A stretch of DNA of 64,000 bases. Origin: Deltaproteobacteria bacterium. GTDB taxonomy: Bacteria > Myxococcota_A > Polyangia > Polyangiales > JADJMO01. The translations under genes and the position numbers were made by a program. A model generated the notes under the pieces. The model did not search any database. It saw only the letters and a program-made list of their open reading frames with translations, and had not been told where the DNA came from. Below, piece after piece: positions 44,677 to 54,046 of the stretch (position 1 is the stretch's first letter; the number at the start of each line of letters is the position of its first letter). The DNA is taken from positions 62,001 through 126,000 of the forward strand of contig JANYDK010000040.1 in the NCBI GenBank assembly GCA_025363655.1. The letters are read 5' to 3'.

Positions 44677-46125
44677 TTGAATCCGCGCCCCGAGAACGCG
44701 CGACGACGCGCCATTCGCGGTGATTTCCAGACGCCGCCGGCGCTCGCACGCGCGGTGATCGAGACCCTCCTCGCGCGCGGTGAGATTCCTCGGTCTCCCG
44801 CGGTGGTGCTGGAGCCGACGTGCGGCGTGGGCGCGTTCCTCGTCGCGGCGCAGAAGTTCCTCCCGAGCGCAAGGTTGTGCGGCTTCGACGTCGACCAGGC
44901 ACATGTCGAGCACGCGCGCGTCGCGCTCGGCGCTGCGACGGCCGGCCTCGAGCAGGTGAAGGTCGGCGATTTTTTTCAGATCGATTGGGGAGCAGTGATC
45001 GCCGCGCTGCCCGAGCCGATCGTGGTGCTCGGCAATCCGCCGTGGGTCACCAGCGCCACGCTCGGCGCACTCGGCGGCGACAATAGGCCAGAAAAGCGCA
45101 ACGACATCGGCCTTCGCGGTCTCGCGGCTCGCACGGGGCGGAGCAACTTCGACATCGCCGAGTGGATGATCGTCCGTCTCTTGCGTGCGCTCGAAGGTCG
45201 TCGTGCGGTGCTCGCGATGCTCTGCAAGACGAGCGTCGCGAGGCGCGTGATCGACACCCTCGAACGCGAGCGACTCCCTTGGGGACCGGGCGGCCTCCGC
45301 GCGATCGACGCGCATGCTCATTTCGGTGCCGAGGCCGACGCGGCGCTCCTCGTGATCGCGGCCAGGCCCGTTCACGAGCGGGCGCAGTGGCCCGTCTTCC
45401 CCGACCTCCCGGCCGAGACGCCGACGTCGCACGTGGCGCACGTCGAGGGCACGCTCGTCGCCGATCTCGAACGATTCGAGCGCACGCGTTCTCTCATCGG
45501 CGTCTCGCGACCGGAGTGGCGCTCGGGCATCAAGCACGACGCCGCGTCGGTGATGGAGCTGCGTCTCGAGGAGGGCATCCTCCGCGACGCTGCCGGCACC
45601 CTGCTCGACCTCGAGCCGGAGGTAGTCTTCCCGCTGCTCAAGGCCGGCGACCTGGTGAACGGGCTCGCCGAAGCTCCGCGCCGCGCGCTCCTCGTCCCGC
45701 AGCGAAGCCTCAAAGACGATCCTTCACACCTGAAGCATCGCGCGCCTCGCGCCTTCGCGTACCTGGAGGCCAACGCCGAGCGCCTCGCCGCGCGCAAGAG
45801 CAGCATCTATCGCGCCCGCCCGCGCTTCTCGATCTTCGGCGTCGGCTCCTATGCTTTCGCGCCGTACAAGGTCGCCATCTCCGGCCTCCACAAGCACTTG
45901 CGACCGGTGGTCGTCCCGCCCTTCGAAGGACGGCCGGTGGTCTTCGACGACACCTGCTACTTCCTTCCCTTCGACGATCACGCTTCGGCCTTGCGCGCGC
46001 ACGCTGCGCTCGACTCTCCACAGGCTCGCGACTTCCTCCTCGCGCGCATCTTCTGGGACGCGAAGCGGCCGGTGCAGAAGGGCGTCCTGCAGTCGCTCGA
46101 TCTCGAGAAGATCACGACGCCCTGA
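44677..46125 (+). CDS. Orphan N6-adenine DNA methyltransferase
   Basis: About 482 residues. The frame opens at 44539, but that overlaps the divergent aminotransferase start, so I prefer TTG 44677, 30 bp before the motif-X-like DFQTPPALARAVI; the start is uncertain. SAM-binding motif I is VLEPTCGVGAFLVAA and the catalytic motif IV is GNPPWVTSATL, i.e. NPPW of N6-adenine gamma-type enzymes. The C-terminal half (FSIFGVGSYAFAPYKVAISG, then DDTCYFLPF) looks like a target-recognition domain. No restriction endonuclease or specificity gene is adjacent, so it is either an orphan regulator-type methylase or a fused or remote system. Confidence 0.82.
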   Translation: MNPRPENARRRAIRGDFQTPPALARAVIETLLARGEIPRSPAVVLEPTCGVGAFLVAAQKFLPSARLCGFDVDQAHVEHARVALGAATAGLEQVKVGDFFQIDWGAVIAALPEPIVVLGNPPWVTSATLGALGGDNRPEKRNDIGLRGLAARTGRSNFDIAEWMIVRLLRALEGRRAVLAMLCKTSVARRVIDTLERERLPWGPGGLRAIDAHAHFGAEADAALLVIAARPVHERAQWPVFPDLPAETPTSHVAHVEGTLVADLERFERTRSLIGVSRPEWRSGIKHDAASVMELRLEEGILRDAAGTLLDLEPEVVFPLLKAGDLVNGLAEAPRRALLVPQRSLKDDPSHLKHRAPRAFAYLEANAERLAARKSSIYRARPRFSIFGVGSYAFAPYKVAISGLHKHLRPVVVPPFEGRPVVFDDTCYFLPFDDHASALRAHAALDSPQARDFLLARIFWDAKRPVQKGVLQSLDLEKITTP

Positions 46126-46139
46126 TCGGTCGAAGTGCT

Positions 46140-47483
46140 TCAGCGAACTTTCAACGCCCAGAGACCGGCCGCCCAGTTGGCCGCGTAGACGATGTGGTTG
46201 GTCGCGTCGTAGGTCATCTCGAAGGGACCGCCAGCGATCGCGGGACCGCCCGGAAAGTCGCTCCATTTGGTGTCGTCGCTCTCCTTGGCGGTGACGAACT
46301 TCGGGCCACCCACCGGCGCGCTGTAGAGGTTCTCACCATCGCCGAGGATGGTGTTGAAGCCGGCGTAAGGTCCGATCGGCGTCCAGCTCACGCCGTCGTC
46401 GCTGCTGCGCATCAGATGGGGAACGCCTCCCGCGTAGAGCTTTCCTAGAGGCGACGCATAGATGCCACCGCCGCCGTGTTGCATCTTCACGTCCGAGGTG
46501 GCGAGGCTCCAGTGAGCGCCAGCGTCGCCGGTGCGGAAGTATCCGGCGTCCTGCGTGCCGAGGAGCCACGTGCCCGGCGCGTGAAGGAACCAGATGCCAT
46601 TGCCGTGGCTCCATCCGGGCTCCGGATCGTGGACGATCCACGTCTTGCCGCCGTCCCTGCTCTCGAGGACGCCGGAGTCTTCGTTGCGAGATGGATATTT
46701 GCCGAATCCATTCCACGGCGAGTGCGACGTGACGAGGACGTGGTCGAAATCGCTGGGATCGGCCGCAACGTCGTAGACGTCGATTTGGTAGAGCTTGTTC
46801 GCCTCACCGACGGCAGCGAACCCGTCGGGCATCGTCCACGTCTCGCCGCCATCGCGGGAGACCCAGAATCCCTGGGTGCCACCGCGCACGCCGTCGGCGG
46901 CATAGAGCCGATTGCGATCCTTCGGATTCACGCGCACGTGAATCGGCTCGTCGAGCTTGCCGGTCTTTTTCCAGGTCGTTCCGGCGTCGGTGCTCTTGTA
47001 GAGGCCGACGTTGCCGTCGTCGGGTTTGAAGCCGCAGACGCCGAGGTAGAGCGTGCCGACGTCGCAGGGATCGAGTGTCACGCCTTGCGTGAAGACGTCG
47101 TCGCCTCCACCGACGTGGAACGCCACGCCCGCTGGCGAGATGTTCTTCCAGACGCCGACGGTGAGCGCAGGCGCGGTCGCCGGAAGCGTCGTGCGAGGCG
47201 AGCTGCACACGGCAGGCGGAAGCGGCGGAACGGAGCTGTCGATCGGTGCGTCGAGCCCCCCGTCACCGGGGGAGGGTGCCCCATCCTTGCCCGCGTCGCT
47301 CCTCCCGATCGCGGCGTCACCCGCGGCATCACCCGCGCCAACGGTGTTCGTGTCGCTCGTCGGATCACCCGCATCGCCTGGACTTTCAGACGATCCATCA
47401 CCGCCAGATCCGCTGCAGGAGGTGGTGCCGAAGGCGAGGACGACGGCGCCGAGGAAGGCGAACGAACGATCACGAGAGCTCAT
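46140..47483 (-). CDS. BNR/sialidase-type beta-propeller lipoprotein
   Basis: 447 residues. The signal RSFAFLGAVVLAFGTTSC ends in a lipobox (TTSC). A long Gly/Asp/Ser/Ala-rich stalk (to about residue 95) is followed by repeated Asp-box motifs of the SxDxGxTW type: STDAGTTWKKTG, SRDGGETWTMPD, SRDGGKTWIVHD and SSDDGVSWTPIG. These mark a multi-bladed propeller like sialidase/sortilin or photosynthesis-assembly BNR proteins. It is likely surface-exposed; ligand unknown. It is convergent with the methyltransferase gene (14-bp gap) and divergent from the lipoprotein gene starting at 47576. Confidence 0.8.
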   Translation of the reverse strand: MSSRDRSFAFLGAVVLAFGTTSCSGSGGDGSSESPGDAGDPTSDTNTVGAGDAAGDAAIGRSDAGKDGAPSPGDGGLDAPIDSSVPPLPPAVCSSPRTTLPATAPALTVGVWKNISPAGVAFHVGGGDDVFTQGVTLDPCDVGTLYLGVCGFKPDDGNVGLYKSTDAGTTWKKTGKLDEPIHVRVNPKDRNRLYAADGVRGGTQGFWVSRDGGETWTMPDGFAAVGEANKLYQIDVYDVAADPSDFDHVLVTSHSPWNGFGKYPSRNEDSGVLESRDGGKTWIVHDPEPGWSHGNGIWFLHAPGTWLLGTQDAGYFRTGDAGAHWSLATSDVKMQHGGGGIYASPLGKLYAGGVPHLMRSSDDGVSWTPIGPYAGFNTILGDGENLYSAPVGGPKFVTAKESDDTKWSDFPGGPAIAGGPFEMTYDATNHIVYAANWAAGLWALKVR

Positions 47484-47575
47484 GGCGACACTGCCCTAGC
47501 AACGCCCCTGCCAGCGCCTTGCGTGGGACATTCGACCGCAGCGCGCCTCGTCGAGGTCGATGGTATGCGCAGACG

Positions 47576-48601
47576 ATGATCGTTTCGAAGTCGCTCTCGC
47601 GCGCGTTGCTCGCAGCGTCGCTCTGTGTCTCCGTCGCCAGCGTCGTCGGTTGCCCGAAGAAAGATCCCGACAAGGCGACCAAGGACGACGACGAGAAGTC
47701 GGGCAAGGCCAAGAGCAGCGACGGCTACGTGCGCGGCGAGGTCTTGAAGCACGTCCCCTCCAAGTGCGGGGTCGCACGTCTCTACATGGATTTGGCGGCG
47801 ATTCGAAAGCTCGACGGCGTCGGAAGCAATCTCGACTCGCTGCAAGAGAACCTCATCGATGGCGCCACTTCGAACGACGGCAAGAAGATGAAGAAGGCGC
47901 TGAAGGCGCTCGACAAGGCCGGCATCGATCCGAAAAAAGCTCTCCAAGAGCTGGCGATCTGCGTCCACGACGACAAGAACGTCACTGTCGCCATCGGCGG
48001 CTCGGTGAAGGGCAAGGACGCGCTCGACGCAGTCGGGAAAGGCGCAGAAGCCCTCGGCGCGGACAAGATCGAGAAGAAGAAGAAGAAGGGGCTGAGCTAC
48101 CTCCGCATCGAAGAGACGGCGATGGGCATGGTCTCCGACACCGTGCTGGTGGTGACGATGGACGACGACGCGCTCGCCGACCTCGTCGACGAGAACGACG
48201 TCTCCGCCGATTGGGACGTCGATGGCAAGCTCGTCTCCGGCTTCTTCGCGCGCAAGAAGGGCGGCGAGAAAGACCTCGACGTCTCCGGCTCGATCGAGTC
48301 GTCAGGCGACGAGCTCGTCCTCTCGATGACCGGCAAGGCGAAGGGCGCAGAGGCGAAGAAGAAGCTCGAAGACGACGCGCCGAAGGTGAAGAAAGAGCTG
48401 AAATCGATGCTCGAATACTTCGCTGCGGCGGTGGAGAAGGTGCCGGCAAAGGGCCTCGCCGAAGACATCGGCGACACCAAGGTCACCGTCGAAGACGGCG
48501 TCATCACCGGCAAGATGACCGTCAAGTCGAAGAACCTGGCGAAGGCGCTCGACAAGGTCGCGAAGATGGACGAGTCGCAGCTGCAGGCGCTCTTCAAGTA
48601 G
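47576..48601 (+). CDS. Lysine/aspartate-rich lipoprotein of unknown function
   Basis: 341 residues from ATG 47576; the longer open frame upstream is shadow. MIVSKSLSRALLAASLCVSVASVVGC gives a clear lipobox (VVGC). The mature protein is very rich in Lys and Asp. It shows a duplicated-looking pattern of helix plus strand with KALDKAGIDPKKALQELAICV, LVVTMDDDALADLVDEN and VTVEDGVITGKMTVKSK. The overall look recalls large two-lobed periplasmic proteins in which a GIDPxxxL helix precedes a sheet. I do not recognise a family. Its last 8 bp overlap the convergent DUF1697 gene. Confidence 0.72.
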   Translation: MIVSKSLSRALLAASLCVSVASVVGCPKKDPDKATKDDDEKSGKAKSSDGYVRGEVLKHVPSKCGVARLYMDLAAIRKLDGVGSNLDSLQENLIDGATSNDGKKMKKALKALDKAGIDPKKALQELAICVHDDKNVTVAIGGSVKGKDALDAVGKGAEALGADKIEKKKKKGLSYLRIEETAMGMVSDTVLVVTMDDDALADLVDENDVSADWDVDGKLVSGFFARKKGGEKDLDVSGSIESSGDELVLSMTGKAKGAEAKKKLEDDAPKVKKELKSMLEYFAAAVEKVPAKGLAEDIGDTKVTVEDGVITGKMTVKSKNLAKALDKVAKMDESQLQALFK

Positions 48602-49115
48602 CCGCGAGCGCGCCTGCCATCTCGACCAACTTGCGCACCGTGTTGAAATTGCGCGCGGTGCCGCCGGCCGCGAAGGGGACCTTCAACTTCGAGTCGCCCA
48701 TCCCGTTCACGTAGTGGACGAAGAGCTCGCGACCGAAGAGTCGAAGCTCTTCGCCGCCCGGCGCGACCACCTTTTCGAGCGCGTCCTTGGGCGGCGGCGC
48801 CTCGAGGAAGTGCACGTAGACGCGATTGCCCGGCGCCTCCTTCCACGGGAGCTTCTGCGCGATCTCCGCGAGCTCGGGGCCGGTGCGCAAGAGGACGGCG
48901 TGGGCCTTGCCCATCTTCACTTCCAGCGCTTTTTCGAGCTTCTTCTTCACCGCCGCCTCGCCGAGCTTGCTCGCGAAGACGACGTTGCCGCTCTGAATGT
49001 ACGTGGCCACCCCGTTGAATCCGAGGTGGCCACAGAGCTCTCGCAGCTCGCTCATCGCCAGCTTGCCAGTGCCACCGACGTTGATGGCGCGAAGCAGCGC
49101 GACGTAGATCGTCAC
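48594..49115 (-). CDS. DUF1697 family protein
   Basis: 173 residues from GTG 49115 (VTIYVALLRAINVGGTGKLA). The longer frame is Ser/Arg-rich shadow over the neighbouring gene. Family blocks are YVALLRAINVGG, MSELRELCGHLGF, ATYIQSGNVVF, VYVHFLEAPP and VPFAAGGTARNFNTVRKL. DUF1697 proteins are small cytoplasmic proteins of unknown function. It is same-strand and immediately downstream of the secreted protein gene ending at 49132, so the two are probably co-transcribed. Confidence 0.9.
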   Translation of the reverse strand: MTIYVALLRAINVGGTGKLAMSELRELCGHLGFNGVATYIQSGNVVFASKLGEAAVKKKLEKALEVKMGKAHAVLLRTGPELAEIAQKLPWKEAPGNRVYVHFLEAPPPKDALEKVVAPGGEELRLFGRELFVHYVNGMGDSKLKVPFAAGGTARNFNTVRKLVEMAGALAAT

Positions 49116-49131
49116 GTTCGAGCTCGTGAGC

Positions 49132-49620
49132 TCACTTCTTCTTCGGCTTGATGCTCTTGAAGACGCCCTTGACCTCGGCCTCGTGCTTGTCGAGCTTCGC
49201 GTCTTCGCCGATGGCGAGGACGATGAGGTCCTTGTCGGTCGCCGGGGTGTCGAGGACGAGGACGAGAATGTCGACGTCCTTGCCGTCGATCTGTCCGTCA
49301 CCTTCGATGCTGACCCCTTCGAGGCCGTTGATGGTGACGTCCTTCTCTTTCTCCCACTTCAGCTTCTTGACCGTCTTCTTCAGCTGCTTGTCGAGCGCTT
49401 CGGTCGCTTTGTCGACCGCGCCGGCGTCGACGATGATGAAGGCGATCGCTACGTCTTCCTGCTTGTCCATGATGGTGATCGCGTCACCATCCTTCTTCTG
49501 CTTCCAGTTGTCGGGCGCGTCGAATTGGATCTTCGCGGCGGAGCTGGTGATCGTCTCGGCCGACGACGGCGCGGCGATCAAGGCAAAAGCGAGGACGAAC
49601 GGGGCCAAAAGCTTGCGCAT
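49132..49620 (-). CDS. Secreted PsbP/DcrB-like small protein
   Basis: 162 residues. GGGAGG lies a few bases before the ATG. A type I signal peptide MRKLLAPFVLAFALIAAPSSA is followed by a domain starting AAKIQFDAPDNWKQKKDGDA. This opening (strand, APxxW, loop, strand with DKQEDVAIAFIIVD) resembles the PsbP/DUF1795-type fold of periplasmic proteins such as DcrB. The tail is Lys-rich. The function is unknown. Confidence 0.75.
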   Translation of the reverse strand: MRKLLAPFVLAFALIAAPSSAETITSSAAKIQFDAPDNWKQKKDGDAITIMDKQEDVAIAFIIVDAGAVDKATEALDKQLKKTVKKLKWEKEKDVTINGLEGVSIEGDGQIDGKDVDILVLVLDTPATDKDLIVLAIGEDAKLDKHEAEVKGVFKSIKPKKK

Positions 49621-49771
49621 GGAAACCTCCCTCGAGAAGACGTAGAGACGAGCTGACAGGTACTTCTGTTCACCCGCGCGACGAGGCTATCCGATCTTCT
49701 CGCGCCGTCCACCGGGCTCGGTCGCCTAAGCGGTTGACGCTTGGTCGTGCGCGGGGCACTTCGTGGGTGGC

Positions 49772-51472
49772 ATGCCTACCTTGCGCGCGACGAACGTCCG
49801 GCGGCTCTCCGCCGAGATCTTCGACGTGCTGATCATCGGCGGCGGCATCAACGGCGCCGTCTCCGCGGCTTGCCTCGCTGCCCGCGGTGTTCGCGTCGCG
49901 CTGGTGGACAAGGGCGATTTCGCGTCGTTCACCAGCCAGCAGTCGTCGAACCTGGCGTGGGGCGGCATCAAGTACATGGAGAGCTTCGAGTTCGGGCTCG
50001 TGCGTAAGCTCTGCAAGTCGCGCAACCACCTGATTCGCAGCTACCCCTCGACGGTTCAGGAGATTCGCTTCTTCGTCGTGCACGAGCAGCGCTTTCGACA
50101 CGGGCTCCTCAAGCTCTTCCTCGGCGCCATCCTCTATTGGATCATCGGCAACCTCTTCACGCGCGGACCGCGGCGACTCTCACGCGCCGCGATCGAGGAC
50201 GAAGAGCCGATCGTCTCGCTCGACGGCGTCGACGGAGGCTTCGAGTACAGCGACGCGTACCTCCACGACAACGACGCGCGTTTCGTCTGGAATTTCGTGC
50301 GTGGCGCGCTCGATCACGGCTGCGCGGCGGCGAACTACGTCGAGGTCCTCGGCTCGAAAAGAGGCGAAGGTACGGGCGAAGGCGAGTTGTGGGAGACGCG
50401 GGTGCGCGACGTCGTCGGCGGCGGCGAGCACGTCGTCCGCTCGCGCGTGCTCATCAACGCCGCCGGTCCCTTCGTCGATCGACTGAACCACGGGACCCCG
50501 CAGGCGACGCGCCACCGCCACGTCTTCTCCAAGGGCATCCATCTCATCGTCGATCGCCTTTCTCCGCACAAGCGCGTGCTCACCTTCTTCGCCGATGACG
50601 GGCGCCTCTTCTTCGTCATCCCGATGGGTCCTCGCACCTGCATCGGCACCACCGATACCCGCGTCGACGCGCCCGAGACCGTCGTCACCGACGAGGATCG
50701 TCGCTTCGTCCTCGAGAACATCAACAAGCGTCTACGTCTGCCAAAGCCACTCACGCCTTCGGACATCATCGCCGAGCGCTGCGGCGTCCGACCTCTCGCC
50801 GTCGACACGAGGGCCAAGGGCAAAGGCTCGAAGGATTGGATGCAGCTCTCGCGCAAACACGCCGTCGACGTCGACGAAGCGGCAAGGCACCTCAGCATCT
50901 TCGGCGGCAAGCTCACCGACTGCATCAACGTCGGCGAAGAGATCGCCGACCTGGTCGCCCGCATGGGCATCGCGCAGCCCTATCCGCGCGCTCGTTGGTA
51001 CGGCGAGCCCGGCGACGACGTTCGCGACGAGTTCTTCCAGCAGGCGCGGCTCCTCGATCTCGACGCCCGCACCTCGCCACGTTCGTCCGAGAAGCTCAGC
51101 TCACGCCTTTGGCGACGCTATGGCGCCGAGGCGCTCGGGCTCCTCGACGACATCCGCAGCGATCCCTCGATGGGTGAGCTGCTCATCGAAGGGGCCGAGT
51201 ATTTGCGCTGCGAAATCGCGCAGGCGGGGCGGCGCGAGATGATCGTCAAGCTCGACGACTTCCTGCGTCGGCGCTCGAAGATCGCGCTCGTCATTCGCAA
51301 AGAAGAAGTTCGTCACGCGCCTGGGTTGCGCGAGGCCTGTCGCATCCTCTTCGGCGACGATGCCGACGCGCGTCACGCCGAGTACTTCGATCCGGGCTCG
51401 CCCTTCGCCGAGACCACGTCGCGACCGCCGCCGCCTCCGCAGATGCCGCCCACGTCTGCGGCCCGAGCCTAG
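49772..51472 (+). CDS. glpD: FAD-dependent glycerol-3-phosphate dehydrogenase
   Basis: 566 residues from ATG 49772 (a GTG nine bases upstream is an alternative). The Rossmann FAD site is VLIIGGGINGAVSAACLAAR, then LVDKGDFASFTSQQSSNLAWGG typical of GlpD. Later blocks LINAAGPFVDRL, FFVIPMGPRTCIGTTDTR, SDIIAERCGVRPLAV and HLSIFGGKLT complete the family pattern. It oxidises glycerol-3-phosphate to dihydroxyacetone phosphate at the membrane, passing electrons to quinone. No glpF or glpK is in the window. It ends in a Pro-rich tail. Confidence 0.92.
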   Translation: MPTLRATNVRRLSAEIFDVLIIGGGINGAVSAACLAARGVRVALVDKGDFASFTSQQSSNLAWGGIKYMESFEFGLVRKLCKSRNHLIRSYPSTVQEIRFFVVHEQRFRHGLLKLFLGAILYWIIGNLFTRGPRRLSRAAIEDEEPIVSLDGVDGGFEYSDAYLHDNDARFVWNFVRGALDHGCAAANYVEVLGSKRGEGTGEGELWETRVRDVVGGGEHVVRSRVLINAAGPFVDRLNHGTPQATRHRHVFSKGIHLIVDRLSPHKRVLTFFADDGRLFFVIPMGPRTCIGTTDTRVDAPETVVTDEDRRFVLENINKRLRLPKPLTPSDIIAERCGVRPLAVDTRAKGKGSKDWMQLSRKHAVDVDEAARHLSIFGGKLTDCINVGEEIADLVARMGIAQPYPRARWYGEPGDDVRDEFFQQARLLDLDARTSPRSSEKLSSRLWRRYGAEALGLLDDIRSDPSMGELLIEGAEYLRCEIAQAGRREMIVKLDDFLRRRSKIALVIRKEEVRHAPGLREACRILFGDDADARHAEYFDPGSPFAETTSRPPPPPQMPPTSAARA

Positions 51473-51524
51473 CGCGGCGCCGCTTCGTTTCCAGCATGTG
51501 CACGGCTGGCGTGCGCGCCGTACG

Positions 51525-52280
51525 ATGAGCGCGATGCTTCCTCTTCGCTCTTTCTCGTCCCTCGTCGCCGCTGCGCTCGGACTCGCCGCAATCGTCGTCG
51601 CCTCGTCGTCGGCGGCACAAGCGCAACCAGGGCCGGTCTATCAACCGCAACCAGGACCGGTCTACGGACAGCCGTATCCACCGCCGCAGCCCTATCCACC
51701 GCAGCCCTATCCTCCGCAGCCGTATCCCGCACAGCCCTATCCGCCGGCGTATGGAACGGCCCCACCGCCCGGATATGCGTACCCGCCGCCGCAACCTCCG
51801 CCGCCGCCGGCCGATCCTCCGCCTTCGAAGTTCTACGGTTGGGAGATCCTCCCCGGCGCTGGCCTCGTCACCGGCCTCTTTTTCCTCGGCAAAGGCACCG
51901 AAGGCACCGATGGCAAGGTCGTCGTCTACACCGCTGCGACGGTCACCGCGCTCATCTGGGGACCGCTCGTCCATCGCTTCAACGGCGAGTCGTCGAAGTC
52001 GAAGCTGAGCAGCGAGCTCGTCGTCGCAGGTGCGCTCGTCGGGGCGATGTTCGGCGCGGTGGCCGCCTCGCAACAGAAAGAAGAGAACCGCGAGTATGGG
52101 CACGCGACGCTGCTCGGGCTCGAGGTCGGCATCGTCTCGGCGATGGTCATCGACGGGCTCGTCTTCGGCTGGACGGGCGACGACAAGAAGGACGCCTCGG
52201 GCGCTCGCCCCCCGCGCATGCACGCCATCGCGGCCCCCATCACCGGCGGCGCGAGCCTCGGATTGGGCGGGACGTTTTAG
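51525..52280 (+). CDS. Exported proline-rich protein with membrane segments
   Basis: 251 residues from ATG 51525. A signal-like segment (FSSLVAAALGLAAIVVASSS, AAQA) is followed by a PYPPQ-type repeat region (about residues 35-105; 15-nt period). The C-terminal part has several hydrophobic helices (VVVYTAATVTALIWG, ELVVAGALVGAMFGAVAAS, EVGIVSAMVIDGLVFGW) suggesting membrane insertion, or an outer-membrane-associated glycine-zipper-like fold. The end GGASLGLGGTF is also compatible with a barrel. I recognise no family. Pro-rich surface tracts of this kind occur in many myxobacterial envelope proteins. Confidence 0.7.
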   Translation: MSAMLPLRSFSSLVAAALGLAAIVVASSSAAQAQPGPVYQPQPGPVYGQPYPPPQPYPPQPYPPQPYPAQPYPPAYGTAPPPGYAYPPPQPPPPPADPPPSKFYGWEILPGAGLVTGLFFLGKGTEGTDGKVVVYTAATVTALIWGPLVHRFNGESSKSKLSSELVVAGALVGAMFGAVAASQQKEENREYGHATLLGLEVGIVSAMVIDGLVFGWTGDDKKDASGARPPRMHAIAAPITGGASLGLGGTF

Positions 52281-52373
52281 TCGATTTATCCATTCCATAA
52301 AAACGGAACGGTAAATAAACCTCCAAAATTTGCCCATTGCGCATGGTGTGTGCAGGTGTCATACATCGGGCCC

Positions 52374-54020
52374 ATGCAATTCGCCCGAAGCCTCTCGCTG
52401 GTCGCCCTTCTTGCTGGCTGCGCTCTCGTCAACGCCTGCGCCGTCGCGAGCAAGGAAGCGGGAGACGGCGAAGAGACGACGAACGGGGTCGAGGAGAAGT
52501 TCGCGAGCGACGCGGCGACGCTCCTCGCCTTCGAGTTCGACGGCGAGCTGACGACGTCGATGGCGACCAACCTGACGTCGCAGATTCGCACGCAGATGTT
52601 CTTCACCGTCGGCCAGATCAACGGCGAGCGCGGCGTCGCGCGCCTCGACAAGCTGACGCTCACCAACGTCACCACCGCAGCTGCGGGCGGCGGGCTCACG
52701 CGCGTGCGCTACCACGCCAAGTTGCCCATCGCCTGGGCCAGCAAGACCAACCTCCCCACCAGCTACACGCTCGTGCTCCCGCGACGCATCGACGCCACCG
52801 GGCAGACCGCGTTCCTCGGCCGATACCAGCCGACGTGCGACGACGGTGAGGGCGCCGACGTCTCGGTCTCGAACTACTGGTACCACTACCGTCCGCTGGC
52901 TTCTGGCTGCACGCTCGCCGACACCGACGTCGTGCGCAGCCCCGCGGTGGTGACGCTCCACCCGAACAACACCTACGCCAAGTATCCCGAGTACCAGAAG
53001 GTGTGGGAAGACCACGCGCTCGACGTGCTCGCGGTCTTCGGCAAGTACGCAGTCGGCGATACCACCGACGACGACGCGGGGATCGCCGGCTACGACGCTT
53101 TTCTCGCGCGCGCACGCGCAGCTTTCCCGAGCGCGGTGATCACGCCGGCCGGCCTCGGGGCTTCGCCGGGAGTCTCGGCGCCCGACGTCAGCCTCCGCGC
53201 CGTGATGGCCGATGGACGCGTCGTCACCATCACCGCGCTCCTCGTCGACAGCGTTCCCACGGCCGGAGCTGCCTTCGACAAGCGCTACAACGAGCTCGCG
53301 CCGTCGGCCGATCTCATCATCTACAACGGCCACGCCGGGCTCGGCGCCAACATCCGTGCGCTCTCGGCGAAGGGCCGCTTCTTCCCCGGGAAGTATCAAA
53401 TCTTCTTCATGGATGGCTGCGACACGTTCGCCTACAGCGACAACGCGCTGGCGACGGTGCGCGCCAAGCTCAACCCCGACGATCCGACCGGCACCAAGTA
53501 CATGGAGATCGTCACCAACGCGATGCCCGCGTACTTCGTCAACATGCCGGGTGCGTCGATGGCGCTCATCGGCGCGCTCAACGCGCCTGCCGCGCCGAAG
53601 ACCTACAACACGATCTTCCGTGAGGTCGATCCGAGCCAGGTGGTGGTCGTCGAGGGTGAGCAGGACAACGTCTATCTGCCGACCAACCCGGTGCCGACGA
53701 AGTGGGCGGGCCTCGCGTCGAGCGGCGTCCTCGGCAAGAGCCAGTCGACCGCGCTCACGACCGATGTGCTCCCGGCGGGAACCTACGTCTTCTCGACCCT
53801 CGCCGACGCGCAGCACCCGGGTGGCGACGTCGACCTTCGCGTTCGCGTCGGTGGCGCGCCGAGCCCTGCGCCTTCGACCGTCAACAAGTGCCAGTCGTAC
53901 CTCTACAACTCCAACGAGCGCTGCCAGATCACGCTGACGACGGCGTCGCGGGTCTACCTCTCGGTGACCGGCGACGCCGTGGCCCAGTCGAGCTACTTCC
54001 TTCGCGCCTACCAGCTGTGA
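52374..54020 (+). CDS. Caspase/gingipain-like (clan CD type) lipoprotein with C-terminal PPC-like domain
   Basis: 548 residues from ATG 52374. The signal MQFARSLSLVALLAGC gives a lipobox (LAGC); a second Cys in LVNAC is close by. After an N-terminal beta-rich region the sequence contains ADLIIYNGHAGLGANIR with H320 and QIFFMDGCDTFAYSD with C349. This is the order and spacing of the His-Gly/Cys dyad of clan CD peptidases (caspase, gingipain). The C-terminus (LPAGTYVFSTLADAQHPGGD) resembles a bacterial pre-peptidase C-terminal (PPC) domain. Activity is inferred from the motifs only. The ~90-bp upstream gap is AT-rich. Confidence 0.65.
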   Translation: MQFARSLSLVALLAGCALVNACAVASKEAGDGEETTNGVEEKFASDAATLLAFEFDGELTTSMATNLTSQIRTQMFFTVGQINGERGVARLDKLTLTNVTTAAAGGGLTRVRYHAKLPIAWASKTNLPTSYTLVLPRRIDATGQTAFLGRYQPTCDDGEGADVSVSNYWYHYRPLASGCTLADTDVVRSPAVVTLHPNNTYAKYPEYQKVWEDHALDVLAVFGKYAVGDTTDDDAGIAGYDAFLARARAAFPSAVITPAGLGASPGVSAPDVSLRAVMADGRVVTITALLVDSVPTAGAAFDKRYNELAPSADLIIYNGHAGLGANIRALSAKGRFFPGKYQIFFMDGCDTFAYSDNALATVRAKLNPDDPTGTKYMEIVTNAMPAYFVNMPGASMALIGALNAPAAPKTYNTIFREVDPSQVVVVEGEQDNVYLPTNPVPTKWAGLASSGVLGKSQSTALTTDVLPAGTYVFSTLADAQHPGGDVDLRVRVGGAPSPAPSTVNKCQSYLYNSNERCQITLTTASRVYLSVTGDAVAQSSYFLRAYQL

Positions 54021-54046
54021 GCTAAAGGCCTCCGCGAAGTCTTCGG

